Below are positions 52,616 to 62,498 of a stretch of DNA of 64,000 nucleotides, in pieces. The notes below the pieces were generated by a model, which saw nothing but the letters and a program-made list of their open reading frames with translations, had not been told where the DNA came from and ran no database searches. Source of the DNA: Bacillus dicomae (GTDB lineage: Bacteria > Bacillota > Bacilli > Bacillales > Bacillaceae_G). The stretch lies in the NCBI RefSeq assembly GCF_006494425.1, contig NZ_VHIV01000003.1, positions 124,001 to 188,000 on the forward strand, written 5' to 3'. Numbering within the stretch: position 1 is the first letter of the stretch; each line of letters starts with the position of its first letter. The position numbers and the translations under genes are program-made.

Positions 52616-53812
52616 CTAACTTTTTACATATAAAAATAGAGAATTCTCTACCTCTTCAAACTCAGCTTCTATATCTCCAATCCCCACTACGTTCCAACCA
52701 TTATTTGTTTCTATCGGTTTTTCATTCATTATAATATGAATCTGTGTCATATTTTTAAAATCTTCTTCAAAAGATGCTAAAACAGGCTGATTTATCATAT
52801 ATGTTTTATTATGTATACTTACATTTAAAAATGTTTTATGTAATGCTTTATTTCCGTTTAACTTTACATTCATTGGATTAAACGAATTTAATTTTATATC
52901 CCCTACTATATACAGATCATACCCTTCTTCACCATAAAATTGCTTAATATCCTTGTCTCTTTCGTTTTGAACAAAATGAAGGATTTGCTTCGTTTCTTTA
53001 CTTATTGCAATTTCATTATTTAAACTTAAAACAACATTTATATTTTGTTTTAAAAAAGTATATAACGATTTATCACTATTAAAGAAGCTCATTTTCCATT
53101 CAGGAAGGATTTCGTCTAATATTAAACATAAAAGCATTCCTGAGCTATAGCAGCTCTTTCTAATGTTATAATTAGCATCATATGCATCTAAAATGAGGCT
53201 ACTATATTTTCGTAACGTTTCGCTTGGATCATTTGCAATGTAAGCATTCATTTCAACATACCAAGCAGGCCCCTCTATGCTTTCAACCATACATTCATAT
53301 GCTATAAACTCTTCTTTCATAAAACTAGCTCTTTGCTCCCTTAGTTCAATAAATTGTTTAATATAATTATTTTTCTCAGCTTGTGATTTACAATGAACAG
53401 CATCATATAAACAAATTCGTTCTCTATTTCGTAATTCTATATTTTCTTCTGTTATTGGATATTGAAATCCTAAAGACTCATTTGGAAATCTACTTTCTTT
53501 ATTCAAATATTGATAGCAATGAAAAAGTTCATGTACCACAATCGCAAGTAAACTTTCATAATCTTTATACCTATTCACATTCACGATTGCTGTTGGATAA
53601 TCTTTGAATAGGATACATGTATCACCTTTAAATTGGTCATCCCACTTTAATACAGTATATTCATCATTATCTTTCAAAAATAGAGGATGATGAAATACAT
53701 ACACATGCTCTTTATTATATAATGCAAATGCAGCCCTATTAAAACCAGGCCATAGCCCATTTAATAAATCCATATCTACATCTTGCTTTATTCGATTTAG
53801 TATATTGTTCAT
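52616..53812 (-). CDS. Putative HExxH metallopeptidase-like protein
   Basis: About 398 residues. One clear zinc motif VVHELFHCYQYL (about 92-103). The rest (helical with Asp/Asn-rich insertions, a beta-rich C-terminal 120) matches no family I can name. No signal peptide, so an internal substrate is likely. ATG 53812 is 11 nt from AGGGG; a GTG at 53824 overlaps the site. The third zinc ligand cannot be fixed by eye. Confidence 0.55.
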   Translation of the reverse strand: MNNILNRIKQDVDMDLLNGLWPGFNRAAFALYNKEHVYVFHHPLFLKDNDEYTVLKWDDQFKGDTCILFKDYPTAIVNVNRYKDYESLLAIVVHELFHCYQYLNKESRFPNESLGFQYPITEENIELRNRERICLYDAVHCKSQAEKNNYIKQFIELREQRASFMKEEFIAYECMVESIEGPAWYVEMNAYIANDPSETLRKYSSLILDAYDANYNIRKSCYSSGMLLCLILDEILPEWKMSFFNSDKSLYTFLKQNINVVLSLNNEIAISKETKQILHFVQNERDKDIKQFYGEEGYDLYIVGDIKLNSFNPMNVKLNGNKALHKTFLNVSIHNKTYMINQPVLASFEEDFKNMTQIHIIMNEKPIETNNGWNVVGIGDIEAEFEEVENSLFLYVKS

Positions 53813-53973
53813 AATATATAACACCCCTATATCATTCTACATACACCTATTCTATTCCACTTTAAAACAACCCTTTTATTTACCTGAATATTAGAAAAAC
53901 ATATTTCTTATCTCAATCTATAATGTATTATGTAAATATACATGTGATGATTTTATGAAAAGGAGGTGAACAA

Positions 53974-54171
53974 ATGAAAAATATACTCCCTGCAATAGTA
54001 CTCTATATTATTGTTAGCATAATCGCTATTATCACTCCAGCATCTGAAGGTTATAATCATGTTGGCTGGAAGTTGTTTGTTGCGCAAGCGTATGCCATAC
54101 CTATTTTCCTCATTACAGCTATTATTACATTTTATATAAACAAGAGAAAATCTACGAATAAACAGTTATAA
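53974..54171 (+). CDS. Small two-helix membrane protein
   Basis: 65 residues. Hydrophobic segments at about 4-22 and 36-54, then a basic tail KRKSTNKQ. ATG after AAAAGGAGGTG, a very strong site. Function unknown. Confidence 0.7.
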   Translation: MKNILPAIVLYIIVSIIAIITPASEGYNHVGWKLFVAQAYAIPIFLITAIITFYINKRKSTNKQL

Positions 54172-54193
54172 GGATAGCTAATGCTATCCTTAT
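54168..54193. terminator. Convergent bidirectional terminator
   Basis: ATAAGGATAGC and GCTATCCTTAT arms around a 4-base loop, serving the small membrane protein and the M3 peptidase genes. Confidence 0.87.
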
Positions 54194-55833
54194 TTTAATT
54201 CTCTAATCAGATCTAAAATAACACTTGCAGTACTTACTATCCTTTCTTCCGAAAAGTCAAACGTAATACCTGTCTTTTCATATATTTCTTGTATAGGTAG
54301 GTTCCAATCTACACTCGCTCCCTCTTTAAAGAAAGTAATCGCTTTTTCTGGATTCTCTCGATACATTTGAAACAATTGCATTGCTCCTATTTGTGCAATT
54401 GCGTATTCAATTTTATAAAAAGGAAACTGAACATAGTGAAATGAATCTATCCAGCTTGCACCGATTTCATCCTCTAATCCTGTAATGTCGACTGTTGAGT
54501 ATTGATAGCTTTTGCATAGTTCGGCGTATTTCTTATTACGTTCTTCTGGTGTATGGTTTGGATTTGCATAGATCCAGTGTTGGAATACATCTCCTGCAAT
54601 TGACGACATTAATAAAGACAAAGCACGATATAATTGTACGCGCTGCACTTCTTTATATTCTTCTTGCTTATAAAAGATATTAAGCTTATCCATTACTAGT
54701 AACTCAAGACTGAGAGAATACAGCTCAGCCACCTCTTCACGAAGATACCTTTCCTGCATGCTACTATCATTGTTAAATTGTTTATAAAAATGAAATGCAT
54801 GCCCCAATTCGTGTATTAGTGCATTAATTGCATAAAATGAAGGACTAAAATTAGAATACACAAAAACCTCTTTACTATGAGGTAAGGTAAAACAAACAGC
54901 TCCTGGTGCTTTATTTTCACGTTCTTCTACATCAATGAATCCCGCTTTCCTTACATGAATAAATTTCTCATAAAAATATAAATCTGTCTTCCGAAACATT
55001 TCTTCCACCCCATTCAATAAATCACTGACATTTTGGAACGGGGCTTTTGGTAAATTAAAAGAAGTAATATCCCAAGGTCGATACGTTTTTACACCGAGAT
55101 TCTCTTTAGAAAGACTCCCCAGCTGTTTCCAAATTGGTACAACATACTTCTCTATAGATTCATGAAGCTTATAACAATCTTCAATACTATAATCTCTATT
55201 TTTTTGTTTGAAAGCATACTCACTATAATTATGAAATCCTGTATTTATAGCTATTTGATTCCGTAACTGTATAAGCTCATTCATAATACGATCCACTTCT
55301 GGTTTCACTATTCTTCTTGCTTCGCATAAAGCATACCAAGCTTTTTCACGAATAGCTCTATTAGGATTTTCTAGCTTTGCTTTTACGTATGCATACGTTT
55401 TTTGCTCGCCTTCCCAATTAATAGATATGTTAGACATTATTTCTCTATATTTCGTAATAAGCTCTTGCTCTTTAACGGAAAGAGAAATGTTTTTTTCATT
55501 AAACATTTTACTCTTTACCAATCTCGCTTTTTTCATAAATCCATATTTCTGCTCATCTAATAAGTCGGAAAACTGACACTCTCTAAATTTCTGGTCAAAT
55601 TTTGCATTGTATCTTTTTAAAAGTGGCTGAATTGTATTTTGGTTATACATATGTAAATCACGTATATTACTATCGTTTGTATCTCTATACATGGAAATTA
55701 AACTATTTGTTATCTTCTCTTCTACTTCAGCGGTTACACGCAGTTCCTCCGAAAGCCAACTTTCTAATTCTGAAACAGACGTAATATTTCGCTCTAAAAG
55801 AGACTGTAATTTACTCTCCAAATCATTAAACAT
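54190..55833 (-). CDS. M3-family oligoendopeptidase
   Basis: About 547 residues. HELGHAFHFY (about 346) is the M3 zinc motif, a second zinc Glu is likely in REEVAELYS. TTG 55839 lies ahead of ATG 55833, which has GGAGG 7 nt upstream. Related to PepF-type enzymes that cut peptides of about 6-20 residues in the cytosol. Confidence 0.85.
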   Translation of the reverse strand: MFNDLESKLQSLLERNITSVSELESWLSEELRVTAEVEEKITNSLISMYRDTNDSNIRDLHMYNQNTIQPLLKRYNAKFDQKFRECQFSDLLDEQKYGFMKKARLVKSKMFNEKNISLSVKEQELITKYREIMSNISINWEGEQKTYAYVKAKLENPNRAIREKAWYALCEARRIVKPEVDRIMNELIQLRNQIAINTGFHNYSEYAFKQKNRDYSIEDCYKLHESIEKYVVPIWKQLGSLSKENLGVKTYRPWDITSFNLPKAPFQNVSDLLNGVEEMFRKTDLYFYEKFIHVRKAGFIDVEERENKAPGAVCFTLPHSKEVFVYSNFSPSFYAINALIHELGHAFHFYKQFNNDSSMQERYLREEVAELYSLSLELLVMDKLNIFYKQEEYKEVQRVQLYRALSLLMSSIAGDVFQHWIYANPNHTPEERNKKYAELCKSYQYSTVDITGLEDEIGASWIDSFHYVQFPFYKIEYAIAQIGAMQLFQMYRENPEKAITFFKEGASVDWNLPIQEIYEKTGITFDFSEERIVSTASVILDLIRELK

Positions 55834-55887
55834 ACACAATCCTCCTGCTTTAAAATTTAAATTTTCTGTTTTTTGCAGATAGAAAAA

Positions 55888-55914
55888 GACAAGTAGCCAA
55901 TCTGACTACTTGTC
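55888..55914 (-). terminator. Terminator of the PpaC gene
   Basis: GACAAGTAG and CTACTTGTC arms, T run on the minus strand. Confidence 0.87.
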
Positions 55915-55941
55915 CTTACTGTTTGTCTGTACTCAATAAAA

Positions 55942-56871
55942 TTAAGCTTGGAATGCTTCTGTTAATACTGGTACGATTTGTTTTTTACGAGATACAACAC
56001 CTTTTAAAGTAGCTGTGTTGTTTTCTAATGTTACGTTGTATGCTTTCTCAACAACGTTTGCTGCTTTACCGATCGCAAGACCGACAGAATCGTTAGTTAA
56101 GATATCAGTTACAACGAATAAGAATAGGTCTAAACTTTTTTCTTCTACTACTGCAGAAATAACTTTTTCAAGTTCCGCTTGGTGTACAAGAACATCGTTT
56201 GTATCAACAGCGTTTACTTGTGCGATTTCAACTTTCGCATTACCCATTTGGAATTCTTTAGCGTCAAGAGAGATTAATTGCTCCATTGTTTTTCCGCTTA
56301 AGTCAGCACCAGCTTTTAACATTTCTAAGCCGTAGTTATCAGCATCTACACCAGCGATTTCCGCTAATTCACGAGCTGCTGCTACGTCTTGTTCTGTGCA
56401 GGTTGGAGATTTAAATAGTAAAGAATCTGAAATGATTGCAGATAACATTAAACCTGCAACTTCTTTACGAATTGTAACGCCATTTTCTTTGTACATTTTG
56501 TTTAAGATTGTAGCTGTACAACCAACTGGCTCACAACGGTAGTAAATAGGATCGCTTGTTTCAAAGTTAGCAATACGGTGATGGTCAATAACTTCTAACA
56601 CACGAACAGATTCGATATCGTTAGCACTTTGTTGACGCTCGTTATGATCAACTAAAATAACGTTGTCCACTTCGCTTGCAACTGTCTCAACAAAACGCGG
56701 TCCTTCTACTTTAAAATAGTCTAACGCAAATTGAGTTTCACCGCTGATTTCGCCTAAACGTACAGGCTCAGCATTCATTCCTAATTCTTTTTTCAATTCT
56801 GCATAAGCAATTGCAGAGCAAATTGCATCTGTATCTGGGTTTTTATGCCCGAAAACTAGTACTTTTTCCAT
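55942..56871 (-). CDS. ppaC: Manganese-dependent inorganic pyrophosphatase (DHH family)
   Basis: 309 residues from ATG 56871, the usual PpaC length. [23 protein letters not shown] and VIDHHRI are the DHH motifs for Mn. [13 protein letters not shown] is the C-terminal DHHA2 domain. A GTG at 56880 overlaps the GAGGTGG site. It hydrolyses pyrophosphate. Confidence 0.94.
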   Translation of the reverse strand: MEKVLVFGHKNPDTDAICSAIAYAELKKELGMNAEPVRLGEISGETQFALDYFKVEGPRFVETVASEVDNVILVDHNERQQSANDIESVRVLEVIDHHRIANFETSDPIYYRCEPVGCTATILNKMYKENGVTIRKEVAGLMLSAIISDSLLFKSPTCTEQDVAAARELAEIAGVDADNYGLEMLKAGADLSGKTMEQLISLDAKEFQMGNAKVEIAQVNAVDTNDVLVHQAELEKVISAVVEEKSLDLFLFVVTDILTNDSVGLAIGKAANVVEKAYNVTLENNTATLKGVVSRKKQIVPVLTEAFQA

Positions 56872-56990
56872 GTTTTCCACCTCTTCATGAAAAGGATATC
56901 TTAAAGAAGCAAATATGACAATATTTAAAGCTCATTTTTTTATAAATAATTGCACTTTCTTCTATATTTTTCATCGTTTTTCATAAAAAA

Positions 56991-57016
56991 GATCATCTAA
57001 AATGAATTAGATGATC
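56991..57016 (-). terminator. Terminator of the second LPMO gene
   Basis: GATCATCTAA and TTAGATGATC arms around a 6-base loop, seven T on the minus strand. Confidence 0.9.
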
Positions 57017-57032
57017 GAAATGTATACTTTAT

Positions 57033-57698
57033 TTAAAATAATGTAGGAACTTGCACTACATTATTTAGCACGTTATTTGATGCTAAACCGTTATTTACAA
57101 GGTTAACATCTATCACTTGATAAAATGCATTCCCAGTATCTGCAATTTCCCACACAGCTAAAATAAGGTGATATCCATTTCTATCAGTAGGTACATTTGC
57201 TACATGTGCTACGGAAGTTCCAGGTTTAGCTCCTCCATCATTTTTTACATAAAACGGTACTAAATCCAAATCAGATCGTGATAACGGCTTATTTGGATTC
57301 CAATCTTTTTTCGTAATATAGTATTTCCATTCTTTCGTACTATGAGGAGCAGTTAATTTCCACTTGAATGTATTCGTTCCGCCTTTTAACGTAACTTTCT
57401 TCCACCTATCAACTGTTTGAACGTCTAAAGCAGGGAAATGGCCAGCTCCTGCGATTTGTCCATCAGAAGGTCCTAATTGTGGGAATCCACCTATTCCTTC
57501 TACACTTTGCGGCTCATATTGAATCGGACCGCAATTTACATTTACCCCTTGCTTACATAAGTAAGAACGGCTCGCTGGTGATTCTACATATCCATGAGCG
57601 GAAGCTTTTTCTGAAAAACCGAAAGTTAACAATCCCGTAAGTAATATGCCACCACTTAATATAACTTTCTTCACCTTCTGTAAACCTTTCGTTTTCAT
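57033..57698 (-). CDS. AA10 lytic polysaccharide monooxygenase, single domain
   Basis: 221 residues from ATG 57698 (GGGGATGACGAG upstream; an earlier start at 57734 lacks a site). The signal peptide ends before His35 (AHGYVESPASR); the second brace residue is His119 (TAPHST). No carbohydrate-binding module, like CBP21. Secreted, chitin-active by family. Confidence 0.93.
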   Translation of the reverse strand: MKTKGLQKVKKVILSGGILLTGLLTFGFSEKASAHGYVESPASRSYLCKQGVNVNCGPIQYEPQSVEGIGGFPQLGPSDGQIAGAGHFPALDVQTVDRWKKVTLKGGTNTFKWKLTAPHSTKEWKYYITKKDWNPNKPLSRSDLDLVPFYVKNDGGAKPGTSVAHVANVPTDRNGYHLILAVWEIADTGNAFYQVIDVNLVNNGLASNNVLNNVVQVPTLF

Positions 57699-57876
57699 CT
57701 CGTCATCCCCTTTCCCATAATAAAGCGAAAACAACTATAGTTGCCTAGTCATCTTCTCTACATCTATTATAAGTCTAGGAACATTACTAAAAGAACCCTC
57801 TAAAAACTTTCTCAAATTCAATTCGTACATTTAATAAATTTTATTTTTTTAAACATGTTAACCTTTTGATCAAAAC

Positions 57877-58380
57877 TTATATAACTTTATAATAAATAAC
57901 TGTCGCGTCTAAACTACCATTAGGAGATATTGCGTATTCTGGTATTTTTCCAACTTCTTGATACTCTAATGATTTATACAATCTGTTGGAAGGGTCTCCT
58001 TCTCTCGTATCTAGTACTAAAAGAGACCTATTTTCTTGCTTCGCTCGTTCCTCTGCCTTTTGCATTAGTAAACGCCCAATACCATTACGTCTAAAATTTG
58101 GATGAGTCATTAACTTGCAAATCTCGGCTCTATGAATTCCGTTAGGCTTTGTAACTAAATGTAATTGAATACTCCCTGCCAATTCATTGTTTATTTTAGC
58201 GACATATACTATCACTTCTGGTGCTATAACAGTTTGCCAATACTTTGTTGATTCTTTTTGTTCCAGTGGAGGTAAAAAACCAATTGACGCCCCATCATCT
58301 ACAACTGCTTTCAAAAGTTTAGAAAGCTCTCCCAAATCATCTTTTATTTGCTTAATCTCTTCAATTACTAAATTTTGCAT
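57877..58380 (-). CDS. GNAT-family N-acetyltransferase
   Basis: 167 residues. MTHPNFRRNGIGRLLMQKAEE is motif A, LVLDTREGDPSNRLYKSLEYQEVG motif B. ATG 58380 has AAAGGGGGA; a longer frame from 58467 is hydrophobic and lacks a site. The substrate is unknown. Confidence 0.85.
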   Translation of the reverse strand: MQNLVIEEIKQIKDDLGELSKLLKAVVDDGASIGFLPPLEQKESTKYWQTVIAPEVIVYVAKINNELAGSIQLHLVTKPNGIHRAEICKLMTHPNFRRNGIGRLLMQKAEERAKQENRSLLVLDTREGDPSNRLYKSLEYQEVGKIPEYAISPNGSLDATVIYYKVI

Positions 58381-58484
58381 TACTAATCCCCCTTTTGTTT
58401 CATTGTACCAAGTTTTAAAGAAGGAATAACAGAATACTAAAAGGAAATATATATTTAGATAGAACATACTTTTAGAATGTATGA

Positions 58485-58784
58485 ATGATGGAGGGATTAA
58501 TCATTAGCAAAATAGGCTTTGACTTAATAAATCATAAGGACGATTTTGATCTTAGATATGAAGACATAGAGGCGATATCTAAGAAATGTAAATTCTCTAA
58601 CTGCTCTCATACAAATGAACCACATTGCGCAATTAAAAAAGCTATTTCCGATGGAATTCTTACAGTAGATATAATGAATAGTTATTATAGAGATAAGAAT
58701 GAATTCGAATATGTATGTAAACAAAAGAACAAAACAAAAGCTATTGATTATATGAAACAATTGAAACTTTTTAGAAAATCTTAA
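58485..58784 (+). pseudogene. C-terminal fragment of an RsgA-like GTPase
   Basis: 99 residues. CKFSNCSHTNEPHCAIKKAISDG matches the zinc-binding C-terminal domain of RsgA (YloQ), a ribosome small-subunit GTPase. About 200 N-terminal residues with the OB fold and permuted GTPase are missing. The upstream DNA up to the GNAT gene is short. Likely a decayed duplicate. Confidence 0.75.
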
Positions 58785-58883
58785 AAATAAATAGTTGTGA
58801 TTTCTCATTCCTACTAAATTTAAAAATCTTACTTTATTACACTACATACAAGGTAATTTTCATACTCAAATTTAATCTCACGT

Positions 58884-58922
58884 AAAAGAACGTTTTAAAC
58901 ATAAAGTTTAAAACGTTCTTTT
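58884..58922 (-). terminator. Terminator of the CMD-family gene
   Basis: 17-bp arms (AAAAGAACGTTTTAAAC and complement) around a 5-base loop. Confidence 0.9.
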
Positions 58923-58926
58923 CTAT

Positions 58927-59295
58927 TCAATGCTTTTGATTTTTCAGTTCTGTTAAACACTCTTGCACTAAAGTTACTGCTTGACTCATCGCAGCTCCAC
59001 CAGCAAATGCTGCTGATACACCACATGCTTCCAAAATCTCTTTATCTGAACACCCTTGATCAAGACAACCTTTTGTATGATAAATCGTACAATATTCATC
59101 TTGCGTTGCTAGACTAATTCCTAATGCGATAAGTTGTTTTTCTCTTTTTGTTAAAGCGCCCTCTTGAAAACAAGCTTGCGTGAATGCATTATATGATTCA
59201 GCAATTTCAGGAATTTGGTTTGTAAAACTACCGATTCCTTCTTTATAATGATGTAGAACGTCATTTACTGAACTATGATGTTGTTCGTATTCCAT
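58927..59295 (-). CDS. Carboxymuconolactone decarboxylase (CMD/AhpD-like) family protein
   Basis: 122 residues from ATG 59295 (GGAGGTAATAATAAG upstream). The CMD helices are visible (LTKREKQLIALGISLATQDEYC). In peroxidase-type AhpD the site is C-x-x-C; here CTIYHTKGC has no second Cys at +3. Reductase function is therefore doubtful. A longer in-frame start at 59367 lacks a site. Confidence 0.83.
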   Translation of the reverse strand: MEYEQHHSSVNDVLHHYKEGIGSFTNQIPEIAESYNAFTQACFQEGALTKREKQLIALGISLATQDEYCTIYHTKGCLDQGCSDKEILEACGVSAAFAGGAAMSQAVTLVQECLTELKNQKH

Positions 59296-59397
59296 CTTAT
59301 TATTACCTCCATTCAAATTATCTGTACCTATTGTAGTATGTGATGAAAAGAAGGCAATATACCCCAATTAATAGAATGAATATTCAGTTTTTTAAAA

Positions 59398-60888
59398 CTA
59401 CAATTTCAGACTATCATCCACTACTGATTGTTCTTTAGCGTTTGTTCTTTCAACCTCTTTACTTCTTTCTTCCCAAAATGCTAATCCTTCAATCCCTAGA
59501 TTTTTAGGGTCAAATACTGGATCTTTCCCTTCTTTTTTCTGCGCTTCATAATCTTTTAACACTTTTAATGCAATTTTACTTAATAATAGAATCGCGATTA
59601 AGTTTAACCATGCCATACTACCAATTCCTAAATCTCCAAGATTCCATAAAAGCGACGCTGATTCTACGCTACCGATGTAAACCATAATTAAAAACCCAAT
59701 TTTTAATACTGGTTTTAACCAGCTATATTTAACCTCACGATCTAAATAAGTAAGTGTCGTTTCAGCGATATAGTAGTAAGCGAGTAAAGTTGTAAATGCG
59801 AAGAAGAAAATTGCGATTGAAATGAATAATGGACCAAATCCCGTCATAACAGTTTCAACTGCTTGTTGTGTATAGATTGGACCAGCATCTACATTCCCTA
59901 TGTTCTTTACAATAGCGCTTTTCCCTTCAGGTATAACATTATACATACCTGTTATTAAAATCATAAGAGCTGTCGCTGTACATACGACAATTGTATCAAT
60001 GTATACGGAAAACGCTTGAACTAACCCTTGTTTTGCAGGATGTGATACTTCAGCAGCAGCGGAGCTATATGTCGCTTCTCCGACACCAGCAACATTTGAA
60101 AATACAGCGCGCTTTACACCCCATGCAATTGCTGCCCCGACGATTCCACCAAACATTTCATTTACGCCAAAAGCACTAGAGAAAATTAATGCAAACATAC
60201 TTGGAATTTCCGTTACATTCGCAATTAATACGATACATGTAACAATTACATAACCAATTGCCATAAATGGAACAAGCATTTGCGAAACGCCTGCAATTCT
60301 CTTTACGCCACCAAATATGATCGCTGCTAATAATACGACTAACAATATACCAGTTATATATTTGCTAATCCCATTAGAGTTTTCAAATCCAACTGCGATA
60401 CTACTAGATTGAATACCTGGTAGTAAAACGCCATATGAAAGTGTTACAACGACCGCTACAATGACTGCAAACCATTTCATTTTCAAACCTTTTTCAATGA
60501 AATATGGTGTACCACCGCGGTATTCATTTCCGACTTTACTTTTATATACTTGAGATAATGTTGATTCAACAAACGCACTCGCTGCTCCTAAAAGAGCCAT
60601 TACCCACATCCAAAATACAGCTCCTGGCCCTCCGAAAGCGATAGCTGTTGCGACCCCTGCAATATTACCTATTCCAACCCTACCTGATAAGGCTAAACAA
60701 AACGCTTGAAAGGATGATATTCCCGTCTCCGAGCTCTTCCCTTCAAATAACAGTTTAATCATCTCTTTAAAATAACGAATTTGTAGAAAACGAGTGGCAA
60801 TGGTAAAATACACACCTGCTCCTAATGCGAAAACAACTAAGCTAATACTCCACACTTGCCCCACTAACCATTCTACTAACTGCTCCAT
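59398..60888 (-). CDS. Sodium:alanine/glycine symporter, AGCS family
   Basis: 496 residues from ATG 60888 (AAGGGGGATTTGG upstream), about ten membrane segments. The AGCS patterns GVGIGNIAGVATAI, GGPGAVFWMWVMALLGA and SNVAGVGEATYSSAA are clear. Likely imports Ala, Gly or Gln. Separated from the aldehyde dehydrogenase gene by a terminator, so it may be independent. Confidence 0.93.
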   Translation of the reverse strand: MEQLVEWLVGQVWSISLVVFALGAGVYFTIATRFLQIRYFKEMIKLLFEGKSSETGISSFQAFCLALSGRVGIGNIAGVATAIAFGGPGAVFWMWVMALLGAASAFVESTLSQVYKSKVGNEYRGGTPYFIEKGLKMKWFAVIVAVVVTLSYGVLLPGIQSSSIAVGFENSNGISKYITGILLVVLLAAIIFGGVKRIAGVSQMLVPFMAIGYVIVTCIVLIANVTEIPSMFALIFSSAFGVNEMFGGIVGAAIAWGVKRAVFSNVAGVGEATYSSAAAEVSHPAKQGLVQAFSVYIDTIVVCTATALMILITGMYNVIPEGKSAIVKNIGNVDAGPIYTQQAVETVMTGFGPLFISIAIFFFAFTTLLAYYYIAETTLTYLDREVKYSWLKPVLKIGFLIMVYIGSVESASLLWNLGDLGIGSMAWLNLIAILLLSKIALKVLKDYEAQKKEGKDPVFDPKNLGIEGLAFWEERSKEVERTNAKEQSVVDDSLKL

Positions 60889-60937
60889 CCAAATCCCCCT
60901 TATCATTCTTTTGAAAACTATTTTATATATAAGAAAA

Positions 60938-60970
60938 CGGACAACTATTATTAAAACTTCCAGTTGTCCG
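60938..60970 (-). terminator. Terminator of the aldehyde dehydrogenase operon
   Basis: CGGACAACT and AGTTGTCCG arms with a 15-base loop. T-rich on the minus strand. Confidence 0.75.
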
Positions 60971-60995
60971 CCTATCTCATTATTTCATCTCTCTA

Positions 60996-62480
60996 TTACT
61001 TTATATTTACCCAAACACTTTTTACTTCTGTATAGTTATCAAGCGCATATGAACCTAACTCACGACCGATACCAGATTGTTTAAACCCACCAAATGGCGC
61101 CGCTGCATTCTCTAAATTATAATCATTAATCCATACTGTTCCTGCCTTTAACTTATTAGCTACTTGATGACCTGTTTTAATATTTTGTGTCCATACGCCC
61201 GCTGCAAGTCCATATGACGAACGATTTGCTCTTTCGATTACTTCTTCCGTCGAATCAAATGGAAGCACAACGACAACTGGTCCGAAAATTTCTTCCTTAA
61301 CTATCGTCATATCGTCAGTAACATCTGTAAATACCGTTGGCTGTACAAAATAACCTTTTTCAAATGCACGTTCACCACCAGCAGCAATAGTAGCACCTTC
61401 AGCTTTCCCTTGTTCAATGTAATGTAGTACACGCTCTTGTTGCTTTTTAGATACGAGTGGACCCATTTCCGTTTCCTTCTCCATACCTGCTCCAAGTTTT
61501 ACGTTATTCGCCATTTTTACTAGTTCATTTACAACTCTTTCGTAATGTTTTCGGTGAACGAACACGCGAGATCCAGCACTACAATTTTGGCCGTGATTAT
61601 ACATAATGCCTTGGAATGCCCCGTTAATCGCTTCTTCTAAATCAGCATCTTCTAAAATGATATTTGGTGATTTACCACCAAGTTCTAACGTTACATGTTT
61701 AATTGTTTCTGCAGATTGACGCATAATATATTTCCCTGTAACTGTTGAACCTGTGAAGGCTACCTTATCAATATCATGATGGTTTACAATTGCAGCTCCC
61801 GCTTCAGGGCCGAAACCTGGCACAAAGTTTACAACACCATCTGGAAAACCTGCTTCTTTAAAAAGTTTCGCTGTATATAATAACGATAAAGGAGTTTGCT
61901 CTGCTGGTTTTAATACGATTGTACAACCAGTTGCTAATGCAGCTCCCATTTTCCAAGAAGACATAACAAGCGGAAAATTCCAAGGAATAATTTGCCCTAC
62001 AACCCCAACAGGTTCATGGCGTGTGTAATTTAAGTAATCTTTTGAAATCGGAATTGTTTGCCCGATAATTTTCGTAGCCCATCCTGCATAATAGCGATAG
62101 TTTTCTACAGTCGCTGCAATATCATCATCCAGTGCTACTTGATATGGTTTCCCGTTATCTAAAGCTTCTAGCTGTGCTAATTCTTCTCCATGCTCTTCAA
62201 TTAAGTCTGCTAATTTATAAATAAGATGTGCTCTTTCAGCAGTAGTCATTTCTGCCCAAGGTCCTGATTTAAATGCAGATCTTGCCGCTTTAACTGCCGT
62301 ATCAATATCCTCTTCTTGTGCTTCATAAACAACTGCAAGAACATCTTCTGTCGCTGGATTATATGTTTCAAACGTCCTTCCGCTAATTGAAGGAACAAAT
62401 TCACCATTAATAAACATTTTAATCTCTCCGTCTAAAAACGCTTTCACTTTTGGTTTCAGCTCAATATTTGTCGTTAACAT
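60996..62480 (-). CDS. NAD-dependent aldehyde dehydrogenase, probable 2-oxoglutarate semialdehyde dehydrogenase
   Basis: 494 residues. NAD motif GSTVTGKYI, catalytic Glu in LELGGKSP (about 265) and Cys in NHGQNCSAGSR (about 300) are present. The closest type is B. subtilis DhaS. Next to a DapA-like and a proline-racemase-like gene, which suggests the last step of hydroxyproline degradation. The specific substrate is inference. Confidence 0.88.
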   Translation of the reverse strand: MLTTNIELKPKVKAFLDGEIKMFINGEFVPSISGRTFETYNPATEDVLAVVYEAQEEDIDTAVKAARSAFKSGPWAEMTTAERAHLIYKLADLIEEHGEELAQLEALDNGKPYQVALDDDIAATVENYRYYAGWATKIIGQTIPISKDYLNYTRHEPVGVVGQIIPWNFPLVMSSWKMGAALATGCTIVLKPAEQTPLSLLYTAKLFKEAGFPDGVVNFVPGFGPEAGAAIVNHHDIDKVAFTGSTVTGKYIMRQSAETIKHVTLELGGKSPNIILEDADLEEAINGAFQGIMYNHGQNCSAGSRVFVHRKHYERVVNELVKMANNVKLGAGMEKETEMGPLVSKKQQERVLHYIEQGKAEGATIAAGGERAFEKGYFVQPTVFTDVTDDMTIVKEEIFGPVVVVLPFDSTEEVIERANRSSYGLAAGVWTQNIKTGHQVANKLKAGTVWINDYNLENAAAPFGGFKQSGIGRELGSYALDNYTEVKSVWVNIK

Positions 62481-62498
62481 ATATGCTCTCCTCCTTAA

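Noticed and set aside
58524-58808. 94-codon minus-strand frame opposite the RsgA fragment
   Set aside because: The plus strand has a recognisable zinc domain; this frame is its complement and hydrophobic by chance.
60889-60995. Glycine riboswitch in front of the AGCS symporter
   Set aside because: The space is about 100 bp and is largely taken by the terminator of the preceding operon; no tandem aptamer pattern.
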